Assembly: GCF_006170445.1 (NCBI RefSeq)
Contig: NZ_VCNA01000017.1
Span: 50,138-114,137 of the forward strand
Direction of reading: 5' to 3'
Length of the DNA stretch: 64,000 nucleotides
Source of the DNA: Brevibacillus dissolubilis
GTDB taxonomy: Bacteria > Bacillota > Bacilli > Brevibacillales > Brevibacillaceae
Numbering within the stretch: the first letter of the stretch is position 1; each line of letters starts with the position of its first letter. Shown here piece after piece: positions 61,065-64,000 of this stretch. The position numbers were made by a program, and so were the translations under genes. The notes under the pieces are model-generated. The model was not told the origin of the DNA, did no database searches, and was given only the letters and a program-made list of their open reading frames with translations.

Positions 61065-61928
61065 ATGGAAAAAATCATGCTTCCTGTTGATTCTTCTGAA
61101 ATGAGCAAGAAGGCGGTACTTTTTGCGATGAATATGTTTGCGGATAGCGCGGAACTGACGCTTCTGCATGTAATCCATCCTATCCCTTCCGAACGTGTGA
61201 CTCGTTATGTCGGGCCACATCAGATCGAGCTCCTGCAACGAGAAGAGGCGGATCACCAGCTGGTGGAAGTCAAGGATGTCGTCGAGCAAGGAAATACGCC
61301 ATACGAGTTGCGCATCGAATTCGGTGAACCGGCAACTACGATCAGCACCATCGCTGATCAGCAGGCAGATCTCGTCGTAATGGGCACACACGGCTACGGG
61401 CGGGTATCTGGATATCTATTGGGCAGCATGAGCTATAAGACGCTGGCGAATGTGCACAAACCTGTTGTCCTCGTCCCAAAAGAAGCGGACGTCACCAATC
61501 CAGTCAAACAAATCCTCGTCGCGGTGGATGGCTCCGATCACGCCAGACGTGCGCTCGATGAGGCTATTCATCTGGCGAAACGTACAGGTGCCCATATCAC
61601 TCTGGCTACTGTCGTGACACCACCGGTCGCCTATACAGGTATCAGTGTGGAAGTGGTAAGCATGGTGGACCAAGAGGAACTGCTCAATATCGGCAAGGAA
61701 ATCCTGACCCGCTATGAAAATGTGCTGATTGATTATCAAGTGCCGTACAGCACCCGTGTGGAGGTCGGTTATCCGGCCTACATGCTTCGCCAGATCGCAG
61801 ATGAGACCCAGGCCGACCTGATTGCGCTTGGTCACCATGGTCTCAACTGGATGGCGGAGGCGATCATGGGCAGCGTGACGTATAAGATGATCCATGGGAC
61901 GAAGACGCCGCTGTTGATTGTGAAGTAG
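61065..61928 (+). CDS. Tandem universal stress protein (UspA x2)
   Basis: A 287-residue protein made of two UspA domains. Domain 1 (about 1-140) ends with GTHGYGRVSGYLLGSMSYKTLANVHKPVVLVP and domain 2 (about 147-287) with GHHGLNWMAEAIMGSVTYKMIHGTKTPLLIV; both show the G-2x-G-9x-G-S/T ATP-binding pattern. USP proteins help survival in starvation or low oxygen. The ATG at 61065 is preferred over a GTG three codons earlier; the ribosome-binding site (AAAGG) is modest. The close spacing to ldh suggests shared transcription. Confidence 0.92.
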   Translation: MEKIMLPVDSSEMSKKAVLFAMNMFADSAELTLLHVIHPIPSERVTRYVGPHQIELLQREEADHQLVEVKDVVEQGNTPYELRIEFGEPATTISTIADQQADLVVMGTHGYGRVSGYLLGSMSYKTLANVHKPVVLVPKEADVTNPVKQILVAVDGSDHARRALDEAIHLAKRTGAHITLATVVTPPVAYTGISVEVVSMVDQEELLNIGKEILTRYENVLIDYQVPYSTRVEVGYPAYMLRQIADETQADLIALGHHGLNWMAEAIMGSVTYKMIHGTKTPLLIVK

Positions 61929-61954
61929 CAGTTATATAGAAAGGCAAAACTGAA

Positions 61955-61996
61955 ACAAAGACCTTTACCCCTCTATCTGGTGGTAAAGGTCTTTGC
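61955..61996 (+). terminator. Terminator-like hairpin
   Basis: CAAAGACCTTTACC pairs with GGTAAAGGTCTTTG, a perfect 14-bp stem, but with only a weak T tract after it. Confidence 0.6.
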
Positions 61997-62140
61997 TGTT
62001 AATAGCTCGTTACACCGAGTGAGTATTATAGAAAGGGATAAGAGTGAATTGTTAAAAAAATATTCAGTTTACATATATTTACCAAATAAAGAAAAGGGGT
62101 TATATTTCTTGTGTACTTCATTTGAGAAAATGGAGAAACG

Positions 62141-62722
62141 ATGGCGGCTGAACATATGAAAATGGAACAAAAAGGCTACGTAACCCAAGAACGATTGAAC
62201 GCAGGGAATAAAGCATTTGAAGAAGCGACCGAGAAAATGAACAAAAAGCTAAAAGATTCCAATGGGGCAGCGGGCAATTATGAGGTTAAAGAATATATCA
62301 ATGATAAATATTATGTAGTTATCACAAGCATAGCCAATCAACCTACTCTTGCGTTAAATCCAGCGGGGATTGGTGTCGAAACTTACTATACAAGGGACGT
62401 TGAGCAAACCATTGGTATTACGATTCTCTCTAGTACGCTTAATGTGACATCAAAGGGAAGCTTCACATATGGTCTGAATACCAGCGGTCAAGCGGCTGTA
62501 AACGAAACAGCAATCAATTGTACATGGCGTGCGACTGATCCCTTTACATACACCGGACAAACATGCGCGGCCAGTCGTGTAGATGAGAGCTGGGTGAAGC
62601 ATTCCAATATCGGGCTATTCAGTTATCCCTACCAAATGAGCGTTCCCTTTAAAGGTATTATTCAGCTCTCTATGTATGGGAACGGAACTTACAATATAGA
62701 AGTTGCCAGATTTGAGTTGTAG
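62141..62722 (+). CDS. Orphan protein, AT-rich
   Basis: A 193-residue protein I do not recognise. The N-terminal 45 residues are charged and helical (MEQKGYVTQERLNAGNKAFEEATEKMNKKLKD), the rest is beta-rich with many Asn, Thr and Tyr (TIGITILSSTLNVTSKGSFTYGLNTSGQ, INCTWRATDPFTYTGQTCAASR), the look of an extracellular domain with one possible disulfide. Yet no signal peptide precedes it: the frame is closed by a TGA 18 nt upstream. GGAG lies five bases before the ATG. Composition is more AT-rich than neighbours. It could be exported by another route or have lost its leader. Confidence 0.6.
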   Translation: MAAEHMKMEQKGYVTQERLNAGNKAFEEATEKMNKKLKDSNGAAGNYEVKEYINDKYYVVITSIANQPTLALNPAGIGVETYYTRDVEQTIGITILSSTLNVTSKGSFTYGLNTSGQAAVNETAINCTWRATDPFTYTGQTCAASRVDESWVKHSNIGLFSYPYQMSVPFKGIIQLSMYGNGTYNIEVARFEL

Positions 62723-62836
62723 TTAAAATGGCAGAAAAAAGGGGGTATCTTTTTGATGCTCCCTTCGTTATAGTAGAAAAGGAAATGAGGGCAACGCAGT
62801 TGTTATCACGTAAATAGCAACTTCCAAAAATTATAC

Positions 62837-62866
62837 TTGCATTTCTACCTCAATCCATGCTAGATT
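62837..62866 (+). promoter_or_regulatory. Promoter of the tRNA array
   Basis: TTGCAT (62837-62842), 18-bp spacer, TAGATT (62861-62866), about 40 bp before tRNA-Ala. Upstream (62739-62762) is a small hairpin GGGGGTATC/GATGCTCCC. Confidence 0.6.
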
Positions 62867-62908
62867 ATAAATCCACCCACTAATTTGTGCTCAACAAATC
62901 GTGGACAT

Positions 62909-62984
62909 GGGGCTGTAGCTCAGTTGGGAGAGCGCCTGCCTTGCAAGCAGGAGGTCATCGGTTCGATCCCGTTCAGCTCCACCA
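62909..62984 (+). tRNA. tRNA-Ala (TGC)
   Basis: 76-nt cloverleaf with acceptor GGGGCTG/CAGCTCC, anticodon TGC in CTTGCAA, T arm GGTTCGATCC and an encoded CCA. Confidence 0.95.
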
Positions 62985-62991
62985 TTTATAC

Positions 62992-63082
62992 GGAGAGTTA
63001 CCCAAGAGGCCGAAGGGGACGGTTTGCTAAACCGTTAGTATGCGCAAGTGTAGCGAGGGTTCGAATCCCTCACTCTCCGCCA
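62992..63082 (+). tRNA. tRNA-Ser (GCT)
   Basis: 91 nt with a long variable arm (TAGTATGCGCAAGTGTAGC), anticodon GCT in TTTGCTAAA, acceptor GGAGAGT/ACTCTCC, CCA encoded. Confidence 0.95.
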
Positions 63083-63111
63083 GATTTTCTGGCAATGATG
63101 TTTACTAGTAT

Positions 63112-63188
63112 GGCGGCGTAGCTTAGCTGGCTAGAGCGTTCGGTTCATACCCGAAAGGTCGGGGGTTCGAATCCCTCCGCCGCTACCA
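63112..63188 (+). tRNA. tRNA-Met (CAT), elongator type
   Basis: 77 nt, anticodon CAT in GTTCATAC, acceptor GGCGGCG/CGCCGCT-type pairing, CCA encoded. It has the G1-C72-type paired end of elongator Met rather than the initiator mismatch. Confidence 0.93.
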
Positions 63189-63213
63189 TTTCTATTAGGA
63201 ATAAATTTAATAT

Positions 63214-63298
63214 GCGGTCGTGGCGGAATTGGCAGACGCACCATCTTGAGGGGGTGGCGGGGCGACCCGTGTGAGTTCGAGTCTCACCGACCGCACCA
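63214..63298 (+). tRNA. tRNA-Leu (GAG)
   Basis: 85 nt with long variable arm, anticodon GAG in loop TTGAGGG, acceptor GCGGTCG/CGACCGC, CCA encoded. Confidence 0.93.
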
Positions 63299-63320
63299 AT
63301 TTTTTAATCAATCAATGCAT

Positions 63321-63397
63321 GGCCCGTTGGTGAAGCGGTTTAACACAGCAGCCTTTCACGCTGTCATTCAGGGGTTCGAATCCCCTACGGGTCACCA
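63321..63397 (+). tRNA. tRNA-Glu (TTC)
   Basis: Anticodon TTC in CTTTCAC, acceptor GGCCCGT/ACGGGTC, T arm GGTTCGAATCC, CCA encoded. Confidence 0.94.
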
Positions 63398-63402
63398 TCT
63401 AT

Positions 63403-63478
63403 GGAGGCTTAGCTCAGCTGGGAGAGCATCTGCCTTACAAGCAGAGGGTCGGCGGTTCGATCCCGTCAGCCTCCACCA
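63403..63478 (+). tRNA. tRNA-Val (TAC)
   Basis: 76 nt, anticodon TAC in CTTACAA, acceptor GGAGGCT/AGCCTCC, CCA encoded. Confidence 0.95.
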
Positions 63479-63484
63479 TATGAT

Positions 63485-63560
63485 GCGGACGTAGCTCAAT
63501 TGGTAGAGCGTCGCCTTGCCAAGGCGAAGGTCGAGGGTTCGAGACCCTTCGTCCGCTCCA
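63485..63560 (+). tRNA. tRNA-Gly (GCC)
   Basis: 76 nt, anticodon GCC in TTGCCAA, acceptor GCGGACG/CGTCCGC, CCA encoded. Confidence 0.95.
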
Positions 63561-63604
63561 TCTTCTTCTCTAAAATCGCATCTAGTATTGGTAAAAACTT
63601 CGTG

Positions 63605-63634
63605 TTGATTAAGAGATTTAAGATGTGATAAAGT
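63605..63634 (+). promoter_or_regulatory. Internal promoter in the tRNA array
   Basis: TTGATT (63605-63610), 18-bp spacer, TAAAGT (63629-63634), in the 116-bp gap between tRNA-Gly and tRNA-Thr. It would let the second half be transcribed separately. Confidence 0.5.
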
Positions 63635-63676
63635 AGAGTACGTTCCTAAGAGAACACTGTTAAGAAACAAACGAAT

Positions 63677-63752
63677 GCTCCTGTAGCTCAGTCGGTAGAG
63701 CGTTTCCATGGTAAGGAAGAGGTCGCAGGTTCGATTCCTGTCGGGAGCACCA
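63677..63752 (+). tRNA. tRNA-Thr (GGT)
   Basis: 76 nt, anticodon GGT in loop ATGGTAA, acceptor GCTCCTG/CGGGAGC with a G-U pair, CCA encoded. Confidence 0.93.
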
Positions 63753-63762
63753 TTTAACATAT

Positions 63763-63839
63763 GGAGCTGTGGTGAAGTTGGAGTTCACGCCGGTCTGTCA
63801 CACCGGAGGTCGCGGGTTCGAGTCCCGTCAGCTCCGCCA
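63763..63839 (+). tRNA. tRNA-Asp (GTC)
   Basis: 77 nt, anticodon GTC in CTGTCAC, acceptor GGAGCTG/CAGCTCC, discriminator G, CCA encoded. Confidence 0.95.
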
Positions 63840-63877
63840 TCTTTTTCAAAAGAGAAGGCGAAGACATAACAACATAT

Positions 63878-63953
63878 GCCGGTGTAGCTCAATTGGTAGA
63901 GCACCTGACTTGTAATCAGGGGGTTGTGGGTTCAAGTCCTATCGCCGGCACCA
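63878..63953 (+). tRNA. tRNA-Thr (TGT)
   Basis: 76 nt, anticodon TGT in CTTGTAA, acceptor GCCGGTG/CGCCGGC with a G-U pair, CCA encoded. Second Thr isoacceptor in the array. Confidence 0.95.
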
Positions 63954-63969
63954 TTTTTACCAACATAGT

Positions 63970-64000
63970 GGGGAGATAGCGAAGTGGCTAAACGCGGCAG
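63970..64000 (+). tRNA. tRNA-Tyr, 5' part (cut by the window edge)
   Basis: GGGGAGATAGCGAAGTGGCT followed by AAACGCGGCAG matches the acceptor, D arm and first anticodon-stem strand of bacterial tRNA-Tyr. The anticodon itself is beyond the edge. Confidence 0.75.

Overview
The window looks like chromosome of a spore-forming Bacilli member of the Alicyclobacillaceae/Tumebacillus type. This is inferred from gene content: AddAB-type recombination nuclease, AdeR/Ald pair, CtaA/CtaB, two InhA-like M6 proteases, an SLH-domain protein, and Shine-Dalgarno sites of the AAGGAGG kind throughout. GC is moderate, with a few AT-rich exceptions. There are no rRNA genes, no transposase, no phage genes and no CRISPR array.

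Layout. 1-10.6 kb: nitrilase-family amidohydrolase, GH13 alpha-glucosidase, TPR-like membrane protein, first M6 protease, thiol peroxidase of the GPx family, a type I toxin-antitoxin locus with a 28-residue holin-like toxin, a TauE/SafE exporter, and ctaB-ctaA for haem O/A. 10.6-15.5 kb: a 232-bp structured repeat, second M6 protease, LysM protein, and an AT-rich membrane protein. 15.6-28.4 kb: the DNA-repair block sbcD-sbcC-addB-addA, tightly packed with overlaps. 28.5-37.3 kb: lipoprotein, purU, a minus-strand ketoacid-CoA transferase pair (scoAB) with an SDR dehydrogenase, a second antisense-RNA locus of the type I kind, an Fe(II)/2-oxoglutarate oxygenase, a candidate structured leader RNA and a HAD phosphatase. 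37.3-42.5 kb: RND efflux pair and a VanZ-like protein. 42.6-49.7 kb: a PduL-acetate kinase fusion, S1-domain protein, alpha/beta hydrolase, second structured repeat, HAAS/DUF1700 plus DUF4097 pair, SLH protein and a stand-alone CheY. 49.7-58.1 kb: adeR-ald, a protein with cysteine-containing 14-residue tandem repeats, a secreted alpha/alpha-toroid-like protein, third structured repeat, pyrD, a small two-cysteine peptide gene and an HTH-TPR regulator. 58.1-64 kb: small SRP RNA, a beta-type glnA with a GlnR/TnrA box, ldh with a Rex-like box, tandem UspA, an orphan, then a tRNA array (Ala, Ser, Met, Leu, Glu, Val, Gly, Thr, Asp, Thr, partial Tyr).

How genes work together. SbcCD and AddAB process DNA ends. 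ScoAB plus the SDR could form a hydroxybutyrate/acetoacetate route. AdeR probably activates ald. The MFP lipoprotein and RND permease form one pump. DUF1700/DUF4097 form one membrane-associated unit.

Most interesting signals: (i) three same-orientation copies (10618, 46015, 54802) of a ~220-230 bp element whose stems differ in sequence but keep pairing, a candidate new structured RNA or miniature element; (ii) the tandem Cys-repeat protein at 52320-53012; (iii) the PduL-AckA fusion with an altered kinase loop; (iv) two homologous antisense-RNA loci; (v) the peptide gene before the HTH-TPR regulator.
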